64,000 nucleotides of DNA, taken from Xanthobacter sp. NM-25 (GTDB lineage: Bacteria; Pseudomonadota; Alphaproteobacteria; Rhizobiales; Xanthobacteraceae). A program made the position numbers and the translations under genes. The notes beneath the pieces are model-generated. The model saw only the letters and a list, made by a program, of their open reading frames with translations. It was not told where the DNA came from and made no database searches. Positions 33,912 through 42,781 of the stretch are shown one piece after another (positions within the stretch are counted from its first letter, which is position 1; every line of letters begins with the position of its first letter). The stretch is taken from assembly GCF_022138605.1 (NCBI RefSeq), contig NZ_JACBFS010000001.1, forward strand, positions 930,001-994,000. Direction: 5' to 3'.

Positions 33912-34430
33912 TCAGCCGCGACAGGTGTAGCTCGGCCACAACTTCTTGTCGTAATAGGGCTTGAGCTCGATCTCACGGAAGATGCGCCACAGATTGTCGT
34001 TGGGCGGCGGGCAGAGATTCATCATGGCGGAGGTGGGGTTGCCCTGCCAGCCGGTGGGAATGTGCACCTCGGCTGCGATGCGGCCCGGGCTGTAGCTGAA
34101 CTCGCGGCCCCACCACATGCTCGGCAGCCGATCGCGCAGAAAGGCGCGGATCACCACATGGGGATCGGTCGGCAACAGGCGGTTCATGGGCGTGAGGGTG
34201 CGCTGGCCCGGCAGATCATTGAGATCCTGGATCGCCATCTGCGCGGCGGCGGGGCTTGCGAGGGCCACCAACATCAGGGGAAGCGCGCGCCAAAGCCCCC
34301 TGCCGCGCCACGGCGCCAAACATTGTCGCCGGTCCAGCCGAAACCAGCCCGGCCCCGAGAGCTGCGTGGCAACCTCACCAGCGGCAACCTCACCAGCGGC
34401 CCTTGCGGCCGCATGCTGCGCATGCTTCAT
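33912..34430 (-). CDS. Hypothetical exported protein
   Basis: A 172-residue protein. A long N-terminal region (1-70) ends in a signal-like hydrophobic stretch with ALASPAAAQ; the mature part of about 110 residues contains WWGREFSYSPGRIAAEVHIP and one Cys pair near the C terminus (NLCPPP and YTCRG). No family was recognised. The start at 34430 is uncertain; the codons just after it contain a 16-bp tandem repeat (near 34365-34400) encoding AAGEVAAGEV. Divergent from the exopolysaccharide flippase gene. Confidence 0.6.
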   Translation of the reverse strand: MKHAQHAAARAAGEVAAGEVATQLSGPGWFRLDRRQCLAPWRGRGLWRALPLMLVALASPAAAQMAIQDLNDLPGQRTLTPMNRLLPTDPHVVIRAFLRDRLPSMWWGREFSYSPGRIAAEVHIPTGWQGNPTSAMMNLCPPPNDNLWRIFREIELKPYYDKKLWPSYTCRG

Positions 34431-34563
34431 GAAGGCGGTATCCTTGCTGTCCCGCGAACACCCTGCGCATTCGGCCTGTGACTCCAAGTGGATCCCCGGG
34501 TCACAGCGATGACCAGGGCCCCTCCTTCCTGCGCTTCTACATGAGCCCGCACAGGCTTCCAAT

Positions 34564-35865
34564 ATGCCCATGAAGCTGACCGGTCACACCCTCCTGAGCC
34601 TGCTCAAGGCCCATTGGGCCTTTGGCGCCGCCCTGGTGGTGCGGGGATTGGAGGTGGTCGGCAAGCTCGGCCTCTACATGCTGGCGGCGCGCATTCTCGG
34701 TGTGTTCGAGGCCGGCCTGTTCTTCCTGTGCAACACCTGGGTCAGCGCCAGCTCCACCATCGCCCGCGCCGGGTTTGAGAAGGCGGTGATGCGCCATATC
34801 GCGGCCGAGCTGGCGGTGGGCCGGGGCATCGAGGCCCGCCGGGCGCTGCTGGGCGGCGCCTTATGGGTCACCGTCGGCGGCATTCTCATCAGCCTGCTGA
34901 CCGTGCTGTTCGCCGAGCCCCTCGCCACATTGGTGTTCCACGAGCACGAGCTGACCGTCCCGCTGATGATCTCGGCGGCGTCCATTCTGCCGCAGACCCT
35001 GTGCATCTTCACCGCCCACGCGCTCACCGGTTTCAATCGCGGGGTCGCCGGCCAGTTCGTGCAGAACGGCCTGTGGCCCATCATCACCTTCGCTGCCCTG
35101 GCGGTCGGCATTCATTCCCTCAGCGGCATCCTTTATGCGTTCGCCTTCGCCAATCTCGTGGGCGCCGTATGGGGCGTGGTGCTGCTCCTCCACGAACGCC
35201 GGCGCTTGCATGACACCGCGCCGCCGGCCGGGGGCCATGTGGAGAACCTGCCGGCCCTGTGGCGCACCGCCTGGCCGCTCGCCATCGTCGAATATGTCCA
35301 GGCGGCGCTGAACTCCATTCCCACCATGGTGCTGGCCGCCTTCGCCGCCGCCTCGGCGGTGGGCGCCTTCAGCGTGGCCAACCGCATCACGGTGCTGATC
35401 TGGGTGGTCATCATCGCCATCTCCACCATCGCCGCGCCCTCGTTCGCCGCCGCCCACCGGGTGGGTGATTTCGACCAGCTGCGCGCGCTCAACCGCAAGG
35501 CGCGCCTCGCCATCGCGGCCTGCGGCGTACCGGCCATCGCCATCATGCTGATCGCCCCGACGCCGCTCCTGCACCTCATCGGCCCCGGCTTCGAAATGGC
35601 GGCACCGGCGCTGATGATCATGGCGCTCGGGCAATTGGTGAACTGCCTGCTGCCCACCCAGGATGTGATGCTGGCCATGACCGGCCATGGCCGGGTGCTG
35701 CGCTGGCTGAATGCCGCGCAGCTGGTCAGCTGCTGCGTGCTGTGCTTCGCGCTCATTCCCCCGTTCGGCATGATGGGCGCCGCCATCGCCACCGCCCTGT
35801 TCATCGCCCAAGGCGGCATCGGCACCACTTTGGCGGTGCTGAAGCTGATGCCCCGGGCCTATTGA
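34564..35865 (+). CDS. Polysaccharide flippase (MATE/MOP, Wzx-like)
   Basis: A 433-residue inner-membrane protein with about twelve helices, in the MOP superfamily of lipid-linked oligosaccharide flippases. It opens with an amphipathic region followed by GLEVVGKLGLYMLAARILG, typical of Wzx. It would move undecaprenyl-linked repeat units to the periplasm for polymerisation. It starts a run of surface-polysaccharide genes (34.5-42.7 kb). The start has no strong ribosome site; ATG codons at 34564 and 34570 are both possible. Confidence 0.88.
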   Translation: MPMKLTGHTLLSLLKAHWAFGAALVVRGLEVVGKLGLYMLAARILGVFEAGLFFLCNTWVSASSTIARAGFEKAVMRHIAAELAVGRGIEARRALLGGALWVTVGGILISLLTVLFAEPLATLVFHEHELTVPLMISAASILPQTLCIFTAHALTGFNRGVAGQFVQNGLWPIITFAALAVGIHSLSGILYAFAFANLVGAVWGVVLLLHERRRLHDTAPPAGGHVENLPALWRTAWPLAIVEYVQAALNSIPTMVLAAFAAASAVGAFSVANRITVLIWVVIIAISTIAAPSFAAAHRVGDFDQLRALNRKARLAIAACGVPAIAIMLIAPTPLLHLIGPGFEMAAPALMIMALGQLVNCLLPTQDVMLAMTGHGRVLRWLNAAQLVSCCVLCFALIPPFGMMGAAIATALFIAQGGIGTTLAVLKLMPRAY

Positions 35866-35879
35866 GGCGCAACCCTCGC

Positions 35880-35912
35880 TTAACCGTAAAGTAATGGGGC
35901 TGCGCCATGATT
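35880..35912 (+). promoter_or_regulatory. Motif shared by two exopolysaccharide transcription units, copy 1
   Basis: TTAACCGTAA (35880-35889) followed by CCATGATT (35905-35912) lies about 170 bp before the chain-length gene. The same pair occurs at 38454-38489 before the export lipoprotein gene. Confidence 0.5.
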
Positions 35913-36052
35913 CTGCGGCACGGATGCTGCGGCATGCGTCGGCGCCCTCATGCGGGCCGGCGCCGGCGGGTTTGGCGCATCGCGGCACACGCCGCACCAG
36001 TGGGGCGCGGGCACGGGTCGGCGCATGGACACGAAGGGCCTGAGGGGGAAGC

Positions 36053-38176
36053 ATGTCGATGGCGCAACCGGCCGGCCTGGCGGATGAAGTCCCGCTCGTT
36101 CCGTCCAGCCGAGAGGCCACCCCGGGGTTCACCCTGCGCGACTTCCTGATCGCCACCTTCTTCCACATCCGGGTCGTGCTGCTGGCAGCGCTGGTGCCGC
36201 TCGTCATCGGCACTGCGGCGGCGCTGGTGATGAAGACGGAATACACCGCCAGCTCCATGCTGCTCGCCATCGTCAGCCGCGAGGTGTCGACTGCCAGCAG
36301 CGTCACCGATTCCGGCCCGGCGGTGCTCTCCGTGGAGGGCCTCAAGCAGGTGGAGTCGGAGGTGCAGATCATCGAAAGCGCCGACGTCATCCGCACCACC
36401 ATCGAGCAGATCGGCATGGACCGGCTGTTCCCGCCGGGTCCGCTCACCACCCTGTCGCGCTGGCTCAGCTCCAGCAACGACGTGATGGATCAGGCCATTG
36501 AGCGCTTCCGGCGCAATCTGAAAGCCGGGGTGCTGTCCGGCTCGAATGTCATCGAGGTCTCGTTCACCAATCCTGACCGCGAGCTCGCCGTCGAGACCAC
36601 CAACGCGCTGGTGCAGAATTATCTCGCCACCCGCCGCAAGGTGTTCGAGAACCCCACCGCCAAGATCCTGATGCTCGAGGTGGAACGCTTCAAGCGCGAC
36701 CTCACCTCGGTGGATGAAGACATCGCCAAGCTCAAGGCCAAGGTTGGCGTGGTGGACTTCAACCAGGAGGCCATCCTCGCCTCCAACCAGCTCGACAATA
36801 TCGTGCAGCGCATCCGCCAGGTGGACGAGCGTGACGCCACCCTCACGGCGCAGTTGGCCGAGGCCCAGCGCCAGCGCAAGGCCATGCCGGATTCGGTGTT
36901 CGACTTCTCCGAGAAGACCGATGCCCTGCAGGGCGACGAGGCCGGTAATCTTCTGACCCAGCTGCTGCTCGAGCGCGACCGCCTCGCCGCCCAGTACGCG
37001 CCCGGCAGCCCGCTGCTGCGGGAAGTACAGAAGAAGATCGACACGGTGCGCAAGCGCATCACCCAGCGCGGCGAGACCCCCTATTATACCGACCGCGCCT
37101 CGCGCAATCCCTCGCTCAACTATGTCGACAACCTGATCTTGAACCTCACCGTGGAGAAGGACTCCATCGATCGGCAGCGCGGCGAGCTGGAGCAGCAGAA
37201 GAAGGCGGCGGAAGCGCGCATCGCCACCCTGCGGGACGCCGAGACCCAGCTGATCGAGTTCAACCGCCAGCGCGACACCCTCAGCGAGGGCTATCGCGAA
37301 TATCTGCGGCGCGCCGTGGCCGCCAATATCGAGGAAACCGCCGCCCGCACCCGCCAATCCAACGTGCGGCTGGTGCAGGAGGCCGGCGCCGACGTTACCA
37401 AGCGCTCCCTCGCCCTGCCACTGCTGGCCGGCGGCGTGTTCGCCGGGCTACTGTTTGGCGCGGCGGCGGGCGCCATCGCCTCGGTGCTGCGCACCACCTT
37501 CATCATGCCCAGCGAGGCCGAGCGGCTGCTCGAGCTGCCGAACATCGCCACCCTGGATGCCGGGGCCGAGGAGCACGCCGGATTGAATGTGGACCAGGCC
37601 ATCGGCAGCTGCGCCACCCTGCTGCTCGATACGCGGGTCGACGGGCGGCCACTGCGCACCATCCACATCCAGTCCGCCGAAGCCGACGAGACCCTGCCCT
37701 GGTTCGGCCGGCGGCTGGCCGAGGAATTCGCCGTGCAGCGCGGCCGGCGCACCCTGCTGGTGGACCTGTGCTCGGAGAACCCCTACCCGCTCCACACCGG
37801 GCACGGTCGCATGGTGGGCGGGCTGGCGGTGACCACCACGCCGGCGCCGCTGTTGTGGATGGCCGACGACACCGCCCATTCGCCCCTGCTCAGCGTGCGC
37901 CTGCCGGAGCAGGAGGGGGAACTGATGCTGCGCGAGCTCAAGGCCGAGTTCGAGTGCATCATCATCTGTTCCAACCTGAAGGGCACGGCACTGATCCGCC
38001 AGCGACTCAGCCAGCTGGCCGATGGCAACATTCTCGCCGTGCATGCGGAGGAAACCCGCAAGCCCGCCGCCCTGCATCTGCGCGACAGCGTAGTGGAGGC
38101 CGATGGCGCCCTGCTCGGCCTCGTCTTCTTCGGCCGCCGCTACTACCTGCCGTCCTGGCTCTACCGCATCGCCTGA
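36053..38176 (+). CDS. Polysaccharide co-polymerase (Wzz/GNVR type) with degenerate BY-kinase domain
   Basis: A 707-residue inner-membrane protein. The first membrane helix (about 42-62) begins the Wzz domain, followed by long periplasmic coiled coils with GNVR-like segment (about 190-450), and a second helix (about 463-487). The cytoplasmic C-terminal part resembles a bacterial tyrosine kinase but has no Walker A: the expected P-loop position reads SAEADETLPWFGRRL. A Tyr-rich C-terminal tail is also missing. It probably controls chain length and links to the Wza-like exporter without kinase activity. Confidence 0.85.
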   Translation: MSMAQPAGLADEVPLVPSSREATPGFTLRDFLIATFFHIRVVLLAALVPLVIGTAAALVMKTEYTASSMLLAIVSREVSTASSVTDSGPAVLSVEGLKQVESEVQIIESADVIRTTIEQIGMDRLFPPGPLTTLSRWLSSSNDVMDQAIERFRRNLKAGVLSGSNVIEVSFTNPDRELAVETTNALVQNYLATRRKVFENPTAKILMLEVERFKRDLTSVDEDIAKLKAKVGVVDFNQEAILASNQLDNIVQRIRQVDERDATLTAQLAEAQRQRKAMPDSVFDFSEKTDALQGDEAGNLLTQLLLERDRLAAQYAPGSPLLREVQKKIDTVRKRITQRGETPYYTDRASRNPSLNYVDNLILNLTVEKDSIDRQRGELEQQKKAAEARIATLRDAETQLIEFNRQRDTLSEGYREYLRRAVAANIEETAARTRQSNVRLVQEAGADVTKRSLALPLLAGGVFAGLLFGAAAGAIASVLRTTFIMPSEAERLLELPNIATLDAGAEEHAGLNVDQAIGSCATLLLDTRVDGRPLRTIHIQSAEADETLPWFGRRLAEEFAVQRGRRTLLVDLCSENPYPLHTGHGRMVGGLAVTTTPAPLLWMADDTAHSPLLSVRLPEQEGELMLRELKAEFECIIICSNLKGTALIRQRLSQLADGNILAVHAEETRKPAALHLRDSVVEADGALLGLVFFGRRYYLPSWLYRIA

Positions 38177-38599
38177 GCCCCGGTCCGCGCTTCGCCCCGT
38201 GCCGGTCGCCGGGCGGCAAGGCTTGTCCACAGGATGTCGACGCCGATCAGGCGACCGCCCCGCGCTGCGGTGCGGTCGTCGTGGCGCGGGCCGCGGCCCT
38301 GCCCTCTGCGGCTGCCGGGCAGGCGGCCGCCTCACCACAACCATTTGACAGACAAGGCGAGAGCGTTCCCGCGGGGGGCGCGCGATGGCGCGTGGGCGGC
38401 ACCGGGGTGGGATGAGCCCGCAACCGGCACTAGGTGCAGCGCATAAGGAGTTCTTAACCGTAACCCTTTAGCGTGCCTTTACCATGATTTGCGGTTGATG
38501 CGCCGCTGCCGGGTTTGCTTGACCGGAGGACTCCGGTTTGAGCACCCTGGTCCGGCTGCGCGTTAACTGATTCTTAGCGCGTGACCCTGGGAGTCTTCG
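38177..38599. other. Regulatory spacer before the export lipoprotein gene
   Basis: 423 bp without a gene. It contains the TTAACCGTAA / CCATGATT pair and an AT-richer stretch (38440-38500) that likely carries the promoter. No terminator for the upstream gene was seen. Confidence 0.5.
38454..38489 (+). promoter_or_regulatory. Motif shared by two exopolysaccharide transcription units, copy 2
   Basis: TTAACCGTAA (38454-38463) and CCATGATT (38482-38489), as at 35880-35912, about 145 bp upstream of the export lipoprotein gene. TTAACC resembles a CtrA half-site, but the second half is missing. Confidence 0.5.
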
Positions 38600-39436
38600 A
38601 TGGTCTTGCCCAAGTGCGGTTGGATCACATCCGCTCGCGAATTGGTGCGAGACCTGCGCACGGCGCTGCTGCTCGGCGTGAGCGTGATGGGCCTTGCGGC
38701 CTGCACCACCACCGGCACCTCCCAGGATACCAACACGCCCGCCCTCTCCACCGGCCAGGAATACCGCTTCACCGAGGTCAATGCCGATCGCTTCCGGCCC
38801 TGGAGCAATGCGCCCGCCCTCTACCGGGTGGGCCCCGGCGACAAGCTCAAGGTGAAGTACTTCATCACCCGCGACATGGACGAGGACCTCACCGTCAGTC
38901 CGGATGGCACCATCGCGCCCCGCGCCATCGGCCAGATCCGGGTGGAGGGCTCCACCCTCGCCGGCGTGGAAGACTATATCCGCAAGGCCTCACGCAAGGA
39001 GCTGGTGGACCAGAAGGTGGTGGTGGCGCTGGAAAGCGCATCCGCGCCGAAGGTCTATGTGGGCGGCATGGTGCAGCAGCCCGGCGTGGTGAAGCTCGAC
39101 AATGTGGGCACCAGCGTGCTGCAGGCCATCATGATCGCCGGCGGCTTCTCCGAAAACGCCCGCACCGGCCAGGTGGCGCTGATCCGCCGCGGCCCGCACA
39201 ACGAGCCGATGCTGCGGCTGATCGACGTGCGCGAGATCATCGAGACCGGCGCCACCGATCTCGACGTGCCACTGATGACCGGCGACGTCATCTTCGTGCC
39301 GCGCACCAACATCGCCGAGCTCAACCTCTGGATCGACCAGTTCATCAACCGGGTGGTGCCGTTCCAGCGTCAGTTCAGCTATACCGTCGGGACCTACACG
39401 CAGTATGGCGGCGGCTCCACGTCCGTCCTCCCCTGA
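38600..39436 (+). CDS. Polysaccharide export lipoprotein (Wza-like)
   Basis: A 278-residue outer-membrane lipoprotein. The lipobox GLAAC places the acylated Cys near residue 35. A Poly_export domain (about 77-160, starting YRVGPGDKLKVKYF) and a SLBB domain (about 168-250, KVYVGGMVQQPGVV) follow. It would form the outer-membrane channel, working with the co-polymerase at 36053. It is shorter than E. coli Wza (379). First gene of a unit with the glycosyltransferase and polymerase genes. Confidence 0.93.
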   Translation: MVLPKCGWITSARELVRDLRTALLLGVSVMGLAACTTTGTSQDTNTPALSTGQEYRFTEVNADRFRPWSNAPALYRVGPGDKLKVKYFITRDMDEDLTVSPDGTIAPRAIGQIRVEGSTLAGVEDYIRKASRKELVDQKVVVALESASAPKVYVGGMVQQPGVVKLDNVGTSVLQAIMIAGGFSENARTGQVALIRRGPHNEPMLRLIDVREIIETGATDLDVPLMTGDVIFVPRTNIAELNLWIDQFINRVVPFQRQFSYTVGTYTQYGGGSTSVLP

Positions 39437-39531
39437 CGACGCCATTCCGCCGCCGGCTGGTGCGAGCCGGCCGCGCGCCGCAGACGGAGGGCCAACCGCA
39501 CGGTGCGAACCGGGGCGGTGGAGCCTCCGGC

Positions 39532-40368
39532 ATGACACGGGCAAAGATCATGTCTCACGCCACCTCCCCGGCCATCACGCCGGCGCCGCCGAAGACCATC
39601 ACCTTCCTCAATGTCCCGTTCGCGTGCCTGGACGTGAAGGGTGCGGCGGCGCAGATCGCGGCGCGCCCGGTGGGGGCGCCGTTTGAATATGTGGTGACCC
39701 CCAACGCCTCCAACCTGACGCGGCTCAACGAGCTCAAGGATCCGATCTTCATCGAGATCTACCAGAACGCCTGGCTGCACACGCTGGATGGCGCGGTGCC
39801 CCGGGCACTGGCACGCAAGGTGTTCGGCCTGCAGATTCCGCTCGCGCCCGGCAGCGACATCACCGCCGAGCTGTTCGAGACCTTTATCCAGCCCGATGAC
39901 GCCATCACCATCATCGGCGGCTCCGATGAGATGCTGGAGCGCCTCAAGGCGCGCTACCACCTCACCAACGTGGCCATGCATGTGCCGCCCATGGGCTTCA
40001 TCAACAAGCCGGAGGAAGTGGAGAAGTGCGTGGCCTTCGTGCTGGCCCACCCGGCCCGCTACGTGTTCTTCGTCACGGGCTCGCCGCGCTCGGAATATGT
40101 CACGCGCCGCGTCTACCAGACCGGCGCGGCGGTGGGCACCGGCCTGTGCGTGGGCAATTCCCTGAACTTCCTGGTCGGCCTTTCCAAGCGCGCACCGATC
40201 TCCTATCGCAGCCGCGGCATGGAGTGGCTGCACCGCCTGCTGCAGGATCCCAAGGTTCAGGTGAAGCGCATCTTCATCGATTCCATGCCGATCTTCCTCA
40301 CCGTGGCCAAGGCGAAGCTGAACCCGGCGGCCTACGGCATGGCCAAAACCCCGGACCGGGCGCCATGA
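39532..40368 (+). CDS. WecG/TagA/CpsF family glycosyltransferase
   Basis: A 278-residue GT26-type enzyme. The conserved features are VVTPNASNLTRLNEL, HTLDGAVPRALARKVFG (family DG motif) and VPPMGFINKPEEVEKC. It transfers a sugar, in known cases UDP-ManNAc(A) or similar, to a lipid-linked intermediate on the cytoplasmic face. GGAG eight bases before the ATG supports 39532; an ATG at 39550 is the alternative. It follows the Wza-like gene by 95 bp. Confidence 0.88.
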   Translation: MTRAKIMSHATSPAITPAPPKTITFLNVPFACLDVKGAAAQIAARPVGAPFEYVVTPNASNLTRLNELKDPIFIEIYQNAWLHTLDGAVPRALARKVFGLQIPLAPGSDITAELFETFIQPDDAITIIGGSDEMLERLKARYHLTNVAMHVPPMGFINKPEEVEKCVAFVLAHPARYVFFVTGSPRSEYVTRRVYQTGAAVGTGLCVGNSLNFLVGLSKRAPISYRSRGMEWLHRLLQDPKVQVKRIFIDSMPIFLTVAKAKLNPAAYGMAKTPDRAP

Positions 40369-40381
40369 GGCCCGTCCGGCC

Positions 40382-41776
40382 ATGACCGGCATCTGGCAAC
40401 CCGGCGGCGGGTCACCGCGCGGGCGGGTTCCGCGCGGCGCCCTGCGACGCGGGCCGCCACGGGTACATCAGGTGGAGATGCCGCTGCGCATGGCGGCGCG
40501 CCGCGCCGCGCCGGCCGCCGCCACGGTATCGCGCATCGCCAGCCTCGCCCTGATCCTGGCGCTGCCGTTCTTCGCGCAGGTCTTCCATTATCTCAACGAG
40601 CTGCCGCCGCCCTATTTCCTGTCCAAGGCGTGGCCGATCCTGGTGTTTCCGCTCACGCTGTACGGGCTGATCCGGATGAAGCTGCCGGGACACAACCTGT
40701 TCCTGCTGCTTCTGGCCTATCTGCTCGGCTTCACGCCGCTGGTGTCCATCATCCAGCTGGGCAACGGGCTGTTCGATGCGCTGACGACAACGGTGAAGGC
40801 GTGGCCCTTCACCTATTATTTCGGCCTGTCGGCGCTCCTGTCGCTGCTGGCGCTGCCAGCCGAGCGGGTGCGGGCCATCTGCCTGGGCTACGGAGCCGGC
40901 ACCTTCGCGCTGCTGGTGCTGATCTGGATTGCGGCGCCCACGTCCTGGTATGTGACCAATCCCGAGGATGGCAAGCTGCTGCAATACGACGTGGACCGCG
41001 GCTACCGCGTCTATTTGTCCATGTTCTTCGGTATGCTCTTCATCTTCTATCTCGGCCGCAGCTTCGTGATCGAGCGCAAGGTGTGGCGGCTCATCGCCAT
41101 TCCGATCGCCTTCCTCATCCTGATGGTCATCTACAAGCAGCGCACGGCGATCCTCATGGCCATGATGGTCACCGGCTACGGCATCGTCATGGCGCTGCCA
41201 CGGCGGATGCGGCAGCTCGCCATCGGGCTCGGCCTGCTCCTGGCGGTGCCGGCCGTGGCGGTCGCGGCCTGGGTGCTGCTGGGGGGCGGGTTGGACAACC
41301 TGCAGCAGAGCCTCGGCGGCTCGCTGTCGGTGCGGCAGAACTCCGCCGCGCTGGCCAGCCATTATCTCGGCGACCATACCTTGCGCTGGACCTTCGGCGT
41401 GGGCGCCACCACGCGCTTCGGCTCGGTCACGCTGGCGGACATCTTCGGCTATGATCAATTCTTCATCGCCGACCTGGGATGGCTGGGAGTGGTGTTTGAG
41501 TACGGCCTCATCGGCGCTCTGCTGATCTTCGCGGTGCATGCCTGGGGCTTTTTCATCACGGCGCGGCTCGGCGGCAAGCACCATGACCCGTTCATCCTGG
41601 CCTTATCCGACTACTTGCTCTACTTGTTGTTGACGTCTGCCGTCTATTCTCTCGTCTTCCTGCCGGGCGAATTCGGTGTCGCCCTGGCCCTCGCCATCTA
41701 TCTGGGGACCCGACCGTCTCCAGGCCCACCCGTTGCCAACGTGCCATCCGGAGCTGCAAGGCCCAAACCCGAATAG
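40382..41776 (+). CDS. O-antigen/exopolysaccharide polymerase (Wzy-like) membrane protein
   Basis: A protein of up to 464 residues with about ten to twelve membrane helices and a larger periplasmic loop (about 300-370) containing LSVRQNSAALASHYLGDHTLRWTFG, the arrangement of Wzy/WaaL proteins. It would join repeat units into polymer. The first 45 residues are Arg/Pro-rich and unlike a membrane protein start, so Met33 or Met37 may be the true start. It begins 13 bp after the glycosyltransferase gene. Confidence 0.8.
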   Translation: MTGIWQPGGGSPRGRVPRGALRRGPPRVHQVEMPLRMAARRAAPAAATVSRIASLALILALPFFAQVFHYLNELPPPYFLSKAWPILVFPLTLYGLIRMKLPGHNLFLLLLAYLLGFTPLVSIIQLGNGLFDALTTTVKAWPFTYYFGLSALLSLLALPAERVRAICLGYGAGTFALLVLIWIAAPTSWYVTNPEDGKLLQYDVDRGYRVYLSMFFGMLFIFYLGRSFVIERKVWRLIAIPIAFLILMVIYKQRTAILMAMMVTGYGIVMALPRRMRQLAIGLGLLLAVPAVAVAAWVLLGGGLDNLQQSLGGSLSVRQNSAALASHYLGDHTLRWTFGVGATTRFGSVTLADIFGYDQFFIADLGWLGVVFEYGLIGALLIFAVHAWGFFITARLGGKHHDPFILALSDYLLYLLLTSAVYSLVFLPGEFGVALALAIYLGTRPSPGPPVANVPSGAARPKPE

Positions 41777-41812
41777 GCGCCTTTTCAGCCGCATAGGACT
41801 GCAGGAACCAGA

Positions 41813-42655
41813 ATGCTCAAGCGGATCAAGAAGCTTCTGAATGAACCCGCGTTCCAGGAAGCCCCCATCACGGTGCTGGGGCGCGTCGCCTCTCTCGCGA
41901 TGCTGGTGGGTCTCGGCCGCAAGCCGCTATTCCATCTGGTGCCGGGCGTGAAGATGGAGGCCCCCGCCAATCTGCGTTACACGACGGTTTCCACATACCT
42001 TCTGCGAGATGAGGTGGAGCCGGAGCTGAAGTATATCGACAAGTTCGTGCACACCGGCGACATCTTCGTCGACGTGGGCGCGAACATCGGCCTGTTCACC
42101 CTCAAGATGGCGCCCCGCGCCGGTCGCATCGTCGCGGTGGAGCCCGGCAAGGAAGCCGGCGACCTGCTGGTGCAGAACGTGGGCCTCAACGGCTTCAAGA
42201 ATGTCACCCTGGTCCGCAAGGGCCTGGCGGATGCCGCCGGCCGCGCGAGCCTGTTCCACAACCCGGTGGGGGATGACCCGCAGGCCTTCTCCCTGGTCAA
42301 CGACGGCGCCGCCACCGAGGCCGAAGAGGTGGAGATCACCACCCTCGACCAGCTGGTGGCCGATCTTTCCCTGCCGCGGGTGGACGTCATCAAGATCGAC
42401 GTGGAGGGTGCCGAGCAGCGCGTCCTGGCCGGGGGCATGGCCACCATCTCCACCCACCATCCGCTGATCATCTTCGAGATGAACTGTCCCGCGCTGCTGT
42501 CCAGCGGTGGCGATCCGGCGGCGCCGTGGAACACCCTGGCGGAGCTGGGCTACACCTTCGCGCGCCTGCAGTGGGACGGCACCCTGCAGCCCCTCCCCAC
42601 CCGGCCCACCGACTTCTGCAACATCGTCGCCCGCCACCCCTCGCGGGCGGCCTGA
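41813..42655 (+). CDS. FkbM family methyltransferase
   Basis: A 280-residue SAM-dependent methyltransferase. The SAM-binding motif is IFVDVGANIGLFTL, followed by RIVAVEPGKEAG and VDVIKIDVEGAEQRVL, the FkbM pattern. In polysaccharide clusters these enzymes O-methylate sugar residues; the acceptor here is unknown. It is the last gene of the exopolysaccharide block and is closed by a strong terminator. Confidence 0.9.
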   Translation: MLKRIKKLLNEPAFQEAPITVLGRVASLAMLVGLGRKPLFHLVPGVKMEAPANLRYTTVSTYLLRDEVEPELKYIDKFVHTGDIFVDVGANIGLFTLKMAPRAGRIVAVEPGKEAGDLLVQNVGLNGFKNVTLVRKGLADAAGRASLFHNPVGDDPQAFSLVNDGAATEAEEVEITTLDQLVADLSLPRVDVIKIDVEGAEQRVLAGGMATISTHHPLIIFEMNCPALLSSGGDPAAPWNTLAELGYTFARLQWDGTLQPLPTRPTDFCNIVARHPSRAA

Positions 42656-42677
42656 GCCGCCTCGGAGCTTTCCAGCG

Positions 42678-42714
42678 AAAAGGGGCCGGCGCGAAACCCG
42701 CGCCGGCCCCTTTT
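42678..42714. terminator. Bidirectional Rho-independent terminator
   Basis: AAAAGGGGCCGGCGCG (42678-42693) pairs with CGCGCCGGCCCCTTTT (42699-42714) in a 16-bp perfect stem. The A and T ends let it serve both the FkbM gene (+) and the ETF-QO gene (-). Confidence 0.92.
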
Positions 42715-42781
42715 GTTCAGGCTGTTCGCGCCCACCGTTGGCCAAGCACAGCGGCCCGCCGACAGTGGGCGCAGAGCCCGC

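Noticed and set aside
33344..33939. Overlapping open frames on both strands in the gene-poor region
   Set aside because: Arg/Pro/Ser-rich, interrupted by tandem repeats and lacking ribosome sites; treated as non-coding.
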